This document shows positions 22,490 to 34,332 of a DNA stretch of 64,000 bases, piece after piece. The notes beneath the pieces are model-generated. The model had not been told where the DNA came from. It did no database searches and saw only the letters and a list, made by a program, of their open reading frames with translations. The first letter of the stretch is position 1. Each line of letters begins with the position of its first letter. The translations under genes were made by a program, and so were the position numbers. The DNA is from Populus alba (lineage: Eukaryota > Streptophyta > Magnoliopsida > Malpighiales > Salicaceae), in contig NC_133296.1 in the NCBI RefSeq assembly GCF_005239225.2, forward strand, positions 2,852,001 through 2,916,000, in the 5' to 3' direction.

Positions 22490-23070
22490 TAATTTGCTTG
22501 ATTTGAGAGTCACTACCTAGTATTTCATTGAGGATTACTAAAATATCCAAATATACTGGTTGTTGTCAGAGATTCGAGGGTAAGAAACTGGTTGTAGCTA
22601 GAGAAGATATTAGCATCCCTAACATACTGTACCTGAAGTAAACTACTTTGCGGATAGATGTGATTTAAAAATTTAAAATATTAGTCAAATTCTTAAAGCT
22701 TTAATAAATCAGTTATTAAATTCCAAAATAGATTTAGAAACGTGTTATTACATTTTCATGAAAAATACAACATGATTTTATTTGTCCTTCAGATACTTGA
22801 CTACTTGACTGCATACAAATTAAAAAACTTAATTTTTTTCTTCTTCTTTTTTGTTATTGTCTTTTTTAATCTTTACATTGAAAAAAAAAACATACATAAA
22901 AGAAAATATAAACACACACTAACACCACTTTTTACGATGCTCAACTCACACCTCACTTTTACATATTACAAAATAACAAAATTTTAAAATTTACCCAAGC
23001 ATGGCCTTAACAATTTCAAAATTACAGAACAAACCCCCCAAAATTACAAAATAATTCCAACTGTGTTACA
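22490..23070. repeat. Decayed relative of the 2-kb LTR
   Basis: Block-by-block match to 32100-32620: gtcagagattcgagggta against gtcagagattcgcgggta, tattagcatccctaacata against tattagcacccctaacaca, ctgaagtaaactactttgcgg against the CTGAGGTAAGCTGCTCCGCG equivalent, and the ttacaaaataattcca tail. Differences are mostly C to T or G to A. It is an old partial LTR of the family that split RLK2. Confidence 0.8.
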
Positions 23071-23795
23071 ACTTGGATTCTGCTTGTTTTTGTGGTGAGT
23101 AGTTATGTTTTTAAAAATTTTATAGTTTTTTTATTATCTTAAATTAATTTTTAATTATTTTAATATACTAATATAAAAAAATAATTTTAAAAAAACAAAA
23201 ATATATACTATTTTAATATATTTTCTTAAAAATATTATTTTTAAAAACAATAACTACCATATATCATATTTGAATACATGTTTGTCTGCGTTTTAGGCAT
23301 ATTTTTTGAAACGCATGTATTTTTATATTTGTTTGGGCTTAGACTGCAGTTTAGTGTATAAAAAAGCGGGCCTCATGGGCCTGCTCGGCCTTCAAAATTA
23401 TATTTACTTTAATTGCAGGAAACAAAATAACTAAGCCGAAGAACCCTACCCACAAGGAAATGAACAGAACCCATGAAAATGATAATGTAGCTGATGCGGG
23501 TGACCAGCACAGCTCTTTACATTATATTGTTATAAATAATGCAAAAATGGTCTTCGTTGTTCCTAAAAGTGAAATTATTATTTAAAAAAAAAATATACAA
23601 GTTGTTCTTAGCCGCTCTTTCAGTTAGTATTTGTAACAGAATGCCAGCGTGAAAATAGTAGAATGAAAAATGTTGACTTAACCGATTTATGTCCTTCTCT
23701 CTCTTCTTCTTTATTCCCTATCATCCAGTGTTTATGTTATTCATCGCCGGCGAGTTTATTGATCCCTGTGATTAGTAGACTCCATTGTAGCTTTT
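23071..23795 (+). other. AT-rich sequence and probable gypsy 5' leader relic
   Basis: The first half is AT-rich and repeat-like. From about 23600 the sequence leads directly into a gypsy gag relic and contains tctctctcttcttctttattccc and tcatcgccggcgagttt, which look like an LTR/leader transcript of that element. No gene seen. Confidence 0.45.
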
Positions 23796-23799
23796 GAAC

Positions 23800-24345
23800 A
23801 TAGCTCCTGACACTAGATCTCAAGACATCAAAAAGCTGGAGAGCTCCCTTGAAGCTGTCAGCAAGGATCAAGCATAAGATTATGAACAAATGATGAAAAT
23901 GTTAGTCTTACAATCACAAACTGGTGACCACAAAAAGCAACCATGAAGCTAAGTTTAATGAACTCAGGGTCTCATTAGGGGAATAGCTTATCAACAAACA
24001 TCCCTTCTTCAAACACTACAGCTTTCCACAGGGGAGGCTAATACTACCCGAGACAAACAAACAAACAACTCATAAGTTTCAATAACCTGATTACCTAGTG
24101 AAGGTGAGCACTCTCAGTTTAGGATCACAAACCGATATGTGACTTTCCCAGCTTTGATGGGGAAGATGCCCGTAAGTGGTTGTATAGATGCAATCAACAT
24201 TTTGATCATGAAAAGATTGGAGATTCTGAAAAACTCCCTTGATGGAGTAGCATTATATTGGCACCAGAACTTTGAGGAGTTTGGGAGGCAAGAAGTAACG
24301 TTGGAAGGTTATGTAGAAGCTTTGTGTGCCAGAGTTAGAGGCAAG
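23800..24345 (+). pseudogene. Ty3/gypsy gag relic
   Basis: Conceptual translation with frame jumps gives a gag N-terminus (RSQDIKKLESS), then FDGEDARKWLYRC, FDHEKIGDSEK, LYWHQNF and the GYVEALCARV region. These are hallmarks of plant gypsy capsid domains. Stops (for example TAA near 23876) and frameshifts break it. It ends abruptly at about 24345, where antisense RLK sequence begins. No protease, RT or integrase follows. Confidence 0.85.
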
Positions 24346-24354
24346 AGTATAGTC

Positions 24355-25270
24355 ATGTTCGAGCACTCTCCCAGTTGTTTTGGGATTGATCCACCAAGAT
24401 TATTAGAAGCTAAATTAAGGGCACGAAGTTTAGATAGCATTTGGATTTCAACGGGAAGGACACCAAAAAGATGGTTGCCATGAAGAGTAAGGTTGTACAA
24501 CGCCTTCAACTGCACCAATTCTTTTGGAATTGTCCCCTTCAGGAGATTTGACGAGAGATCAATCAGTTGTAGACCAGTGGCCTCTCCAAGCTCTAATGGT
24601 ATATATCTCACCGGTGATATTATTATTTGACAATTTTAGGCTCGCCAAGATGTGAAAACCTCCCAACTTCCATGCAAGCTCACCAGACAAATCATTGTGA
24701 CTCAGTTCCACATAGATCAGGTTTGGGTAAAGGCCAAATCTTCTGAAATATTCCCCGTCAATTTGTTCCATTCAAGCCTAACTCTAAATAGACTAGTACA
24801 ATTTCACAAGCTTTTAGGGATTGGGCCAAAAAAATGATTGTAGGCGGCTGTAAAATTTACAAGTAACCCACCAAGGCACAAGTCTCGTGGTAAATGACCA
24901 GTGAAATTGTTTGAAAACAATTGCAAACTTATCAAATGTGTGAGATTATTCATCTCGGGGGTAGAGAACCATTGAGATTATTGAAGGACAATATCAATAC
25001 AACAAGGGATTCGAGTTGTCCTATTTCCCGAGAAACAGATCTACATAAATTATTCATGCCTAGATCAAGTTTAGTGAGCATAGTAATGTTACCAAGAAGG
25101 AATGAAACCAAAGAGCTTGTTACCTCCTAGATAAAGAATGGATAGGTGTTTCAAAGTTCCAATAAAAATTGAAATCAAATCGGTGAGATGATTTTCACTA
25201 AAACACAAGTTAATGAGCTTAGTCATGTTCCTAGTAAAAAAAGGAATGGAACCAGAGAGTTTTTTTTGAG
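24355..25270 (-). pseudogene. RLK3: LRR-domain fragment of a receptor kinase
   Basis: On the minus strand this gives roughly ten LRRs matching the middle of RLK1/RLK2, including [30 protein letters not shown] and PKQLGECSN. Several frameshifts and stops break it, and neither signal peptide, membrane helix nor kinase remains. The left edge abuts the gypsy gag relic. The right edge dissolves near 25270 into unrelated sequence. It is a dead internal piece of another RLK copy. Confidence 0.9.
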
Positions 25271-26762
25271 AGATGGAAAGTGGACAAGGTTCTTGACAGT
25301 ATGTCTATTTAGATCTTGCCACAGACCATTTTCTTGCTGCTGAATGACCTTCTCTCTTGTTCTTATATGTTTTGTGTCTTTGTTTGTGGGCTGTAGACTT
25401 TTTGTTTTTGGATTTTACTCTTCTTTCCTGTTTTGGGTTACCGCCACTTCCTTTGTGGCCTTGTCTGGTTTTGGCTTGAACTAGAAAATTGCACCTTGTT
25501 CATCAAAAATGAAATAGAAAAGAAAAAACAAAACAAAACCTCAGTTTTGTTTGCATTTTATTCTCAAGCATAAGTTTTGGGATTGCGTTGGATATGATTC
25601 CATGAAAATCTCAACCCTACTCTCAATTGAAGATCCGGATAGTTAAAAGCAGGGGTTTTCACGTCAGCGATTTATGCTATATCCCTTTGATGTCCTGTCA
25701 TCGGCTTTGGTCGGATTCGAACATGCTTCATTAAAGCTATCTGATATATAATTGTTAAATTAATTTTCATTGATTATGATATTTAGTGTTTGTTTGATTT
25801 ACTGTAGTATATGGTTTGAAAAAATAAATGTAAAAAAATATATAAATTATTGCTTTTTTTTATTGAAGATTTTGAGAGATATTGTAGTGTAACTTGTGTA
25901 AAATTATGATGGAGTATTTATTAACTACAAATTTTCAAATCTATAATCTTGGTAAAATACAGATTGTCCTACACCGAATCATAGAAACAAAAACAAAAGA
26001 GCAAGACAGATAGTGTGTCCACAATGGTGGGTTTATTGAGGGTTTTTTTTCCAACTGTTTTGTTACGAAAAATTGGTTACTTAACTTCAACAAAAATCAA
26101 CCTCTGCAATTTTTAAGATCCTTGGGGCCTCCCTCGGCAATTTCAAGCCACCAGACATATATTGTTTGGAATCCTGGAAATAGCTGATTAACATTTTGCC
26201 ACATGGAAAGACAACAGACTTTGAATGGCAATGGCAAGGGAAAGGGTAACTTCATACATATATGTGTTCATGAGAAAGATGGCCTAAACTCAAATTACTT
26301 GAAAATATTCTTGCTGCTGCAGGTTTTGAGATGACAAATGGTTCATTTCTCTTGCTCTCATATTCTCTCCTAGAGCAAGGAAGCAGATTCTTCTCTTGAA
26401 AATCTGTCACCAATTCACCATTATGCGTGTTTTCTCTATCATTCTGCCTAGTCGAGCATGAAATCTTCCTCCGAGCTAAGAGTGTAAAACAGCAGCCTTC
26501 ACTAGCATCAAATACGCACAAAACAGTGTCCAACCATTGACACAAATCACAATAGCAAGAAATCAACATCAAAAGAGTAAAAAGCTTCAAACAAACCCCA
26601 CAAAATTGTTCAAAACACAAAGTTGATTTATCATTTTTAATGATTCTTCTTTACATAACTGCACATCAACATTAAAAGGGCAAAAACTCATCATCCAACA
26701 CACAAAAACATTAAACACCCATAACAAAGTCATCATTCAAAGCTCAAATCACACACAATGTC
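25271..26762. other. Retroelement-like tail, then ZDS/HYP 3' flank copy
   Basis: From 25271 to ~25560 is T-rich sequence ending in a gaaa/aaac-rich run that could be a LINE 3' end (weak). From ~25668 it is a copy of the sequence downstream of ZDS (11700 and 62935 onward), although no ZDS exon is present in this block. Confidence 0.6.
26252..26620 (-). other. Open stretch downstream of HYP-B, coding status doubtful
   Basis: A 122-codon open frame begins MCFEQFCGVC. In block C the homologous sequence has one extra base, so the frame closes after RKISCSTRQDC; block A shares that base and has a further deletion. Since the frame is open in only one of three copies, it may be chance or a decayed exon. 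I assign no function. Confidence 0.25.
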
Positions 26763-27339
26763 TTACTTTACTAACTCAAACCCATCCCCTGCTTCCTTCT
26801 CAACTTCACTCTTAGCAACCTCCATCTCTTCATCAAAGAAGATATCCCATTTCCCTTCCCACTTGATAAAAAAACTCAGTAGCCTCAAAATACTTCACTC
26901 TATGCACATCCCCGGCCGGCGTAAACAAATAATCACCGACACCCGAATCCTATTTCGCCTTCTTACTCAAATTCCACACTCTTTTACTTCCTTTTAACAC
27001 CACCAAATCATGCCCAAATCTATCAATAATCTCGATAGGGTCCAATTTTCTGTTCTTCACCAGACAGCAGAGCGCGAACGCTCTTGTATTTGCACTTTCC
27101 TCTTGTTGTATAGGATTATAATCTTTTGCACCAATTATTGGCATTTCTCTGAGCGAAATGTCCAAGATGCATTCTATTTCTTCGCTCCATGTTGGTAGAG
27201 GAGGTGGGGTTGTGGCGGCGGTGGAGGAGACGGATGTTTCGGCCATTGGTGGTGGCGGTGGAGATTTTTTTGGTGTCGTGAAGGAGACAGGACAGCGAAG
27301 AGTTACGAGTGGCAAGTGATCCTGTTGGAGGAGCATCAC
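26763..27339 (-). pseudogene. HYP-B: unrecognised small gene with premature stop
   Basis: Same protein family as HYP-A: MAETSVSSTAA, WSEEIECIL, LREMP, KLDPIEIIDRFGHDLVV, WNLSKKAK, then a TAG where HYP-A has a tyrosine codon (26950-26952). Past the stop the frame resumes as GDYLFTPAGDVHRVKYFEA. As in all three copies, a run of seven T then shifts the frame before the coding-like tail KWEGKWDIFFDEEM to GDGFELVK (TAA at 26763-26765). The upstream segment offers a start at 27339 (MMLLQQDHLPLVT) with a basic, hydroxyl-rich region that could be a transit peptide. Confidence 0.6.
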
Positions 27340-27370
27340 CTTAGATAGACGTTAATAATAATTATAATAA

Positions 27371-27565
27371 GCACATGAGCTCTTAGCCAGTGGTGGAAGA
27401 GGGACTTGTTTCCTTCCGCATCATGGTTTAAATTTTACTATGTATGTCTGTTACCCCTGCGATGTCTTACATGCTTACTGGGTTTACAGGATGTTCAGTG
27501 AACCGTGAGATTAGTCATGGTGCGCACAAGCTGGCCTGAACATCCACGTAAATAAAAATAATAAT
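27371..27565 (+). mobile_element. tRNA-derived SINE
   Basis: The segment gcacatgagctcttagccag through gaacatccacg resembles plant SINEs with a tRNA-like head (tagccagtggtggaagagg for box A and ggtttaaattt where box B would be). It is flanked by long AT target duplications (taataattataataa at ~27355-27370 and ~27568-27583). The matching place in block A (13291-13320) lacks it, giving an empty-site comparison. Confidence 0.8.
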
Positions 27566-27584
27566 AAATAATAATTATAATAAA

Positions 27585-28246
27585 GGACAGGTTAAATCTA
27601 AGATTCAAGTAGACAATTCATTCAGTTTATTTTATTTTATTTTTGGTGGAGGAAAAAAAAAGTTTTATGTCACAAATTGCCTATATTTCTCTTTAAAGAT
27701 CAACTTATTAAATAATCTTGAAGTTGTTCATCTTCACAAGAAATACTGCAGTAAAAAAATTAATAAAAAAAATAAATGAAAAGCTTCAAGGATTAGTGGG
27801 AGTTGAATGAATTCAAAATTACCTTCATGAGAATTTTTTAACAGGTTCATAAACTTTGACTGTTTTTTTTTAATCAAAACGATAAAAAATCTTATTACCC
27901 ACAACTACATGGTCAATTTATGTTTGTTCCTTATTTTTTAAAAAAATTTAAATGTTGAAATTATTACTTACAAAAATTATTTCATTACCCCTCATTTTTT
28001 TTTAATGCAGAATTTACAGTCATATTAGATAATAGATATACATATTTTCAATATCATGGAGTATCATAATATTACGAGAAAGGGCAGAGAAATAATACAG
28101 TATTAAAAACATATTAATCGTTGAAGAAACAAAAATACAAAGCAGAGAGAAATAATTTATTACAAAACAAAGCTACGAAAATTGAAAGTAACATAAGTAG
28201 AAACAATCACATACTATATAATTATAGAAAATCTTTTGGAAAATTC
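27585..28246. other. Intergenic, AT-rich
   Basis: Copy of the 13430-14076 interval between HYP and RLK. No gene seen. Confidence 0.7.
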
Positions 28247-31200
28247 TCAGTCTGTCACAGTTGTTTGAGGCATCAGATCTTCCAATGTTATTGCGGAGAA
28301 TGACTTTGGCAGCGGAGGCCATCGAGCTATGAGCTTCGAAGCTACTTGTCGCATGGTTGGCCTAGATTGGGGATTGGCAAGCAAGCATGCAAATGCTATT
28401 TTGATAATGTAGACCACACCTTCTGCAACTCCATTTTCAGGAAGTGGGATACGTTGGTCTATCACATCCTTCAACAATGCATGCTGGTTGATTTGTGAGC
28501 TCGACGAGGAGGAAAATGCTGATGCAGAAAGAGATGAGATGAGATCACCCGGATGCATTCCCATTATTACTTCCATTGTGACCACTCCAAAGCTGTAGAC
28601 ATCGCACTTCTCGTTCACTCTCATTGTGTAAGCTAGCTCTGCAAAAATTCGGTCATTTTTTCATAATACTGGCTGTATAATACTTCTAATATGACAATTT
28701 ATTATACATAACCTTTAGAGCATCCAACCCTCCATTTTCATAGTACTGGTTGTATTGTTCTGCTTTTATGTGTGTGTGTGTGTCTTAAGAATGAAATCAA
28801 GTATGTACCTGGAGCTGTGTATCCGAAGGTGCCAGCAAATGAGGTCCAGTTGGCCGAGTCAGGCATCAAGAGCCGAGCTGTCCCAAAATCCGAAACACGA
28901 GCCTCGTATTCCAAATCTAAAAGAACATTGCTGCTGGAAATGTCTCGATGAATGATTGGAGGCGAGCAATCATGGTGCAAATAGGATAATGCATTGGCCA
29001 CTCCTTTAACAACATTAAGCCTTCTATTCCAATCCAGGTCCATTGCCTGTTCTTCGCTAGATAAATTCATCTTCAAACTTCCCCTTTCTATGAACTCGTA
29101 AACTAAGAAGGAGTTCTCTATTAATGAACAAAATCCATATAACTTCACAATATTTCGATGTCGAATATCTATTAACATGCGAATCTCATTTCTAAAAGTT
29201 TTCAAATCCATAAGCTCGTCCTCTCTTGATGGGTGAAGTTTCTTCACGGCAACCACCTGACCTGCTGGCAACATGGCTCGATAAACAATTCCATATCCCC
29301 CTTTCCCAATGCAATTATTGAAGTTGAAATTATTAGTGGCCTGGATGATAGTTTCATGTAGGATCTCTTCCTCATAACCCCATACTGCAAAATGGAGTGG
29401 ACTTTGTCTCTCTCCTAAAAAGGAGATTCTTTCTCTACTTGTTTGGTGGCGAAAGTATAAACATCCAACCATGGTAAGTAGTACAAGTAGACTGCCTAGG
29501 AGAGGAAAAAGAATCAAAATGACAATTTTGTTGCTCTTTCTCCTGTTTGTAAGAAGAGTACAAGGATTTAGACCACTGGCATTTACACAGAGACCACTAT
29601 TATTTATAAAAGCTTCATATGGAGCTTCAATGAAGGCTTTGATTTTTGGAATAGGGCCCTCTAGTTCATTGTAGGAGATGTCTACAATTGTCAAGCTCAC
29701 CAAATCTACAAAAGCAGTTGGAATCAAACCGGAAAGTTTGTTGTGAGAGAGGTTCATCGTTTCTAACCGTTTCAATTGCCCAATTTGTGATGGTATCTCT
29801 CCTGCCAGAAGATTCCCACTGAGATCTAGATTTTGAAGAAAATGCAGGAAGCCTATCTCAGATGGGATGCTCCCTATGAACTTATTATGACTCAAGTTCA
29901 ACTGTGATAAATCTGAGCACTCTCCCACTTGTTCTGGGATTGATCCACCAAGATTATTAGAAGCTAAATTAAGGGCACGAAGTTTAGATAGCATTTGGAT
30001 TTCAAAGGGAATGACACCAAAAAGATGGTTGTTATAAAGAAAAAGGTTGTGCAACGCCTTCAACTGCCCCAATTCTTTTGGAATTGTCCCCTTTAGGAGA
30101 TTTGACGAGAGATCAATCTTTCGTAGCCCAGTAGCCTTTCCAAGCTCTGATGGTATCTCACCGGAGATCTTATTGTTTGACAATAATATGAACGTCAAGT
30201 TGTGAAAACCTCCCCATTTCCACGTAAGCTCACCAGACAAATCATTGTGACTTAGGTCCACATAGTTCAAGTTTGGGTAGAGGCCAAAATCTTCAGAAAT
30301 ATTCCCTGTCAATTGGTTTTGGGCAAGCCTTAATCTAAATAGACTAGTGCAATTTCGCAAGTTTTTAGGGATTGGACCAGAAAAATGATTGTTGGCGGCT
30401 GTAAAAATTACAAGCAACCCACCAAGGCACAAGTCTCGTGGTAAATGGCCAATGAAATTGTTTGAAGACAATTTCAATTCAACAAGGGATTCAAGGTGTC
30501 CTATTTCCTGAGGAACAGATCCAGATAAATTATTCACGTTCAAAACAAGTCTAGTGAGCATAGTCATGTTCCCAATGGAAGAAGGAATAGAACCAGAGAA
30601 ATTGTTACTTCCTAGATGAAGAACGGATAGGTGTTTCAGAGTTCCAATAGAAACTGGGATCAAACCGGTGAGATGATTTTTATGTTTCAGAGTTCTCAAT
30701 GAAATTGTTCTTTCTCTACTTGTTCGGTGGCGAAAGTATAAACATCCAACCATGGTAAGTAGTAGAAGTAGACTGCCCGGAAGAGAAAAAAGAATTAAAA
30801 TGACAATTTTGTTGCTCTTTCTCCTGCTTGTAAGAAGTATACAAGGCTTTAGACTACTGACATTTCCACAGAGACCACTATTATTCATAAAAGCTTCAAA
30901 TGGAGCTTCAATGAAGCCTTTGATTTTGGGGATAGGGCCCTCTAGTTCATTGTAAGAGATGTCTACAGCTGTCAAGCTCAGCAAATCTACAAAAGCAGTT
31001 GGAATCGAACCAGAAAGTTTGTTGTGAGAGAGGTTCATCGTTTCTAACTGTTTCAATTGCCCAATTTGTGATGGTATCTCTCCTGCCAGAACATTCCCAC
31101 TGAGATCTAGATTTCCAAGAAAATGCAGGAAGCCTATCTCAGATGGGATGCTCCCTATGAACTTATTATGACTCAAGTTCAACTGTACTAAATTTGAGCA

Positions 31201-32019
31201 CTCTCCCAGTTGTTTTGGGATTGATCCACCAAGATTATTAGAAGCTAAATTAAGGAATTGAAGTTGAGATAGCATTTGGATTTCAAAGGGAATGACACCA
31301 AAAAGATGGTTGTTATGAAGAGTAAGGTTGAACAACGCTTTCAACTGCCCCAATTCTTTTGGAATTGTCCCCTTGAGGAGATTTGATGAGAGATCAATCA
31401 GTTGTAGTCTAGTGGCCTTTCCAAGCTCTGATGGTATCTCACCGGTGATATTATTGTTTGACAATTTTAAGCTCGTCAAGTTGTGAAAACTTCCCCATTT
31501 CCACGTAAGCTCTCCAAACAAATCATTGTGACTTAGGTCCACATAGTCCAAGTGTGGGTAGTGGCCAAAATCTTCAGAAATATTCCCCGTCAATTGGTTC
31601 CACTCAAGCCTAACTCTAAATAGACTAGTACAATTTCGTAAGCTTTCTGGGATTGGACCAGAAAAATGATTGTAGTTGGCTGTAAAATTTACAAGCAACC
31701 CACCAAGGCACAAGTCTCGTGGTAAATGGCCAGTGAAATTGTTTGAAGACAAGTGCAAAGCCATCAAACGTGTGAGATTATTCATCTCAGGGGGTAGAGA
31801 ACCATTGAGATTATTATTGATTAAACTCAATTCAACAAGGGATTCAAGTTGTCCTATTTCCCGAGGAATAGATCCAGATAAATTATTCATGCTCAGATCA
31901 AGTATAGTGAGCATAGTCATGTTCCTAATAGAAGAAGGAATGGAACCAGAGAATTTGTTAAATCCTAGATAAAGAACAGATAAGTGTTTCAGAGTTCCAA
32001 TAGAAACTGGGATCAAACC
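28247..32019 (-). pseudogene. RLK2, 3' part: LRR-TM-LRR-TM-kinase fusion
   Basis: From 32019 down to 28809 there is one long open frame, then a GT-AG intron and the final exon 28638-28247. The frame has ~15 LRRs, a C-cap ([10 protein letters not shown]) and a membrane helix ending GCLYFRHRTSRER. It then re-enters LRRs (HKNHLTGLIP, ~30700), with ~14 more repeats, a second C-cap, a second membrane helix and a complete kinase (IGKGGYG, VAVKK, HRD, DFGTA, APE). This is an internal duplication with the first kinase removed. The gene's 5' end is at 42748-43626, separated by a 10.7-kb LTR element, and that part has two stops, so the gene is dead as it stands. The 3' frame itself is strikingly intact. 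Confidence 0.93.
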
Positions 32020-34043
32020 TGTCGCACCCCAAAAAAAAAATCAGCGCGCGGCATCGGCTGGCGATTTAAGTCTCGTTGTGGTTTGCTGGAATTTGGTTCG
32101 TTGGAGTCGCCACCTAGTAATTAATTGCGGGCTACTAGGAAACCGGATGTACTGGTCTCGTCAGAGATTCGCGGGTACGGGACTGGTTGTGGTTAGGGAA
32201 GGTATTAGCACCCCTAACACACCCTACCTGAGGTAAGCTGCTCCGCGAATTTGATGTGTTAAAGAAGTTTTAATAATTGTCTTTTCATCGGAAATTAGAA
32301 ATATCACTTACGTATAAGTTAATAAATCTTAACCGTGATCCCGATCAAAATATTAAATTCTTCTTTAATAGATTTGCAATTTTCTCCTAAATAAATAAAT
32401 AAATAAATAAATAAAATAACAAATTCATAAAACAAATACAAACACACACATACACTTTCACTATTTTTATTTCTGTTCTTCTTTTTTCTTTTCTTTTTCT
32501 TTTCTTTTCTTTTACATCCACTATACAAATACAAATACAAATACAAATACAAATACAAATTCAAATTAAATAAATAAAAATTACATTAATTAATTTAAAA
32601 ATTACAAAATAGTCCCTAAAAACTCCAGAAATTGCAGGGAAGGTCTTCTGGGGCTGCATGAACAGTAGCGGCGCGTCTTCCCACGCGCCACCGCCACTGG
32701 CGGCGCGTGGGTTCACGCGCCGCCGCTGGAAAACCGAAAAAAACAGGGGCGCCTGGGGCGGCTTCCTCCCCTCTTCGTTCTTCTGCCCGGCGGTGACCTG
32801 AAAAGAAAAATCAAAGCACAAAAGCCAGTTGATTTTAGTTATTTTTCCACCACTGTTTTCGGATCTGCTTCTCCTCTCTTTTCTTTAAATCTGCCGAATC
32901 TGAAGCTGGATGCTACACGGGCCGTCGATGACAGTTCAGGCATGTGGATGTCAGGATCGGCAACTCCATCTTCCTCCTTCATTTCTACACCGGCGGTGTC
33001 GTCCACCGCTGCAACTGTTGGGAGATCGGCGCGCCTTTCAAGTCTCGGTTTTCTGCTCCCTTCTACTGTCCTTCGGTTGGTTCTCCTTCTGTCATGGCCG
33101 ATCTGGTGGCTGGGAGTATTTCTTCTTCTCCTCCGCTTCAGGTGGCTGGCGGTGAAGAGGAACAACCGAAAAGGGGGCGCCGCTGCTGCTGGAAGAAGGA
33201 GGTGGGTCTGCGGAGAAGATGGAAATCGTGGCCGAGAGAGAGAGGTCAGTCCGATGCTCTCCGGTTTGTTTTAGCAAAGCCAAGGGAAAAAATAAGTGGT
33301 CGGCTGGTGGTTTGTGAGAAGGAGAAAAAATGGGGAAGAGGGCAGCTGCAGTCGGCTGCGGTGGAGGGGACGACGGCGGCGTGGTGAGACTGTTTTGAGA
33401 AGAAGAAAATCTCAACCGGGGAAGGGGCTACGGTGTGGAGGCCAGGAGTTTGTGGGGGAAAAGAAGGAAAAGCTGGAACCGGCCGGGAGAGAGGATAAGA
33501 AAAAAAAAACGAGAATGGCCGGGGAACCGTGTCAGGTGAGGGGCTGCTGTTTGGCTTGTGTTTTGTGGCCGGCGGCTATAGAAAAAATTCAAACCAGGGG
33601 GGGCGGCTTGTCTTGAAAAAAAGGGTTTTAGGGTTAGGTTTTGTATTTTTTTCTGAAGTTGTCAAAATTACCCCCCCTCTTGCAAGTGTTAGAAACCAGT
33701 ATTTATAGGCAAAAATATTACCAAGTTTTTCAACATTGGTCCCTTAACTTTTTTTTTTTTGTAAAATTTGATTTTTCTTGTTTTTTTGTAATTTTTTGAA
33801 AATGAGCAATATCAACGTCAACTCGATGCGGAAAATCAATGATTTTAAAAACGACGCGTGAAAAGTCGAACGCGTTTGAAAGACCCCTTAAAAATTTAAA
33901 TTCTTTTTTAGACGACGTTGAAAATGCTAAAATGACGCAAATATATTAAAAAAACATATTTTTTTGGATTTTCATTGTTTTTTCTCATTTTTTGGATTTT
34001 TTGAAAATATATCAAAACATGGGTCAAAAATTGGGTAGCAACA
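32020..34043 (-). repeat. 3' LTR of the RLK2-splitting element
   Basis: 2024 bp. Contents on the plus strand: an A run after TGTCGCACCCC, a tcagcgcgcggcatcgg block, (aaat)n near 32390, (tacaaa)n near 32521-32560, a GC-rich island (~32640-33620) rich in open frames in several phases, and an AT-rich end. The GC island's frames have no recognisable domain and shift between the two LTRs, so I do not call genes there. Confidence 0.93.
32699..32724. other. Perfect GC-rich inverted repeat in 3' LTR
   Basis: An 11-bp stem GGCGGCGCGTG pairs with CACGCGCCGCC around a 4-base loop. It is preceded by another related gcggcgcg/cgcgccaccgcc pair. The same hairpin lies at 41400-41425 in the other LTR. Confidence 0.9.
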
Positions 34044-34058
34044 GATGCCCCCTCTTTA
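34044..34058 (-). other. Polypurine tract of the RLK2-splitting element
   Basis: The minus strand reads TAAAGAGGGGGCATC immediately before the 3' LTR, the expected site for plus-strand priming. Confidence 0.75.
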
Positions 34059-34141
34059 CAATGTTTACGAAGCAAAACTCCTCAAAATTTTGCATAGTAA
34101 GCTTTGTAAAGAAAACAAAAGGAAAATGATTTCATTATCTT

Positions 34142-34326
34142 GGGCGACCTGCCCACACACTCACACTGATATGTTTTCACGGGCGACCTGCCCACACATA
34201 CTCACTCAAGTCTATTTTCACGGGCGACCGACCCACACGTACTCACTCAAGTCTATTTTCACGGGCGACCGACCCACACATACTCACCCTAGTCTATTTT
34301 CACGGGCGACCTGCCCACACATTGGG
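34142..34326. repeat. Tandem array 1, ~41-bp unit, five copies
   Basis: Unit core gggcgacctgcccacac at about 34142, 34181, 34222, 34263 and 34304, joined by atactcactcaagtctattttcac-like spacers. Confidence 0.9.
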
Positions 34327-34332
34327 TTTACC

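Noticed and set aside
25271..25560. LINE 3' end
   Set aside because: Only a T-rich stretch and an A-rich tail are visible; no RT frame or target duplication supports it.
32944..33387. Open frames of 100-147 codons in the LTR (and a 293-codon frame at 41359-42240) as possible genes
   Set aside because: Several overlapping frames on both strands are open because the island is GC-rich. The longest differs between the two LTR copies by frameshifts and no domain is recognisable.
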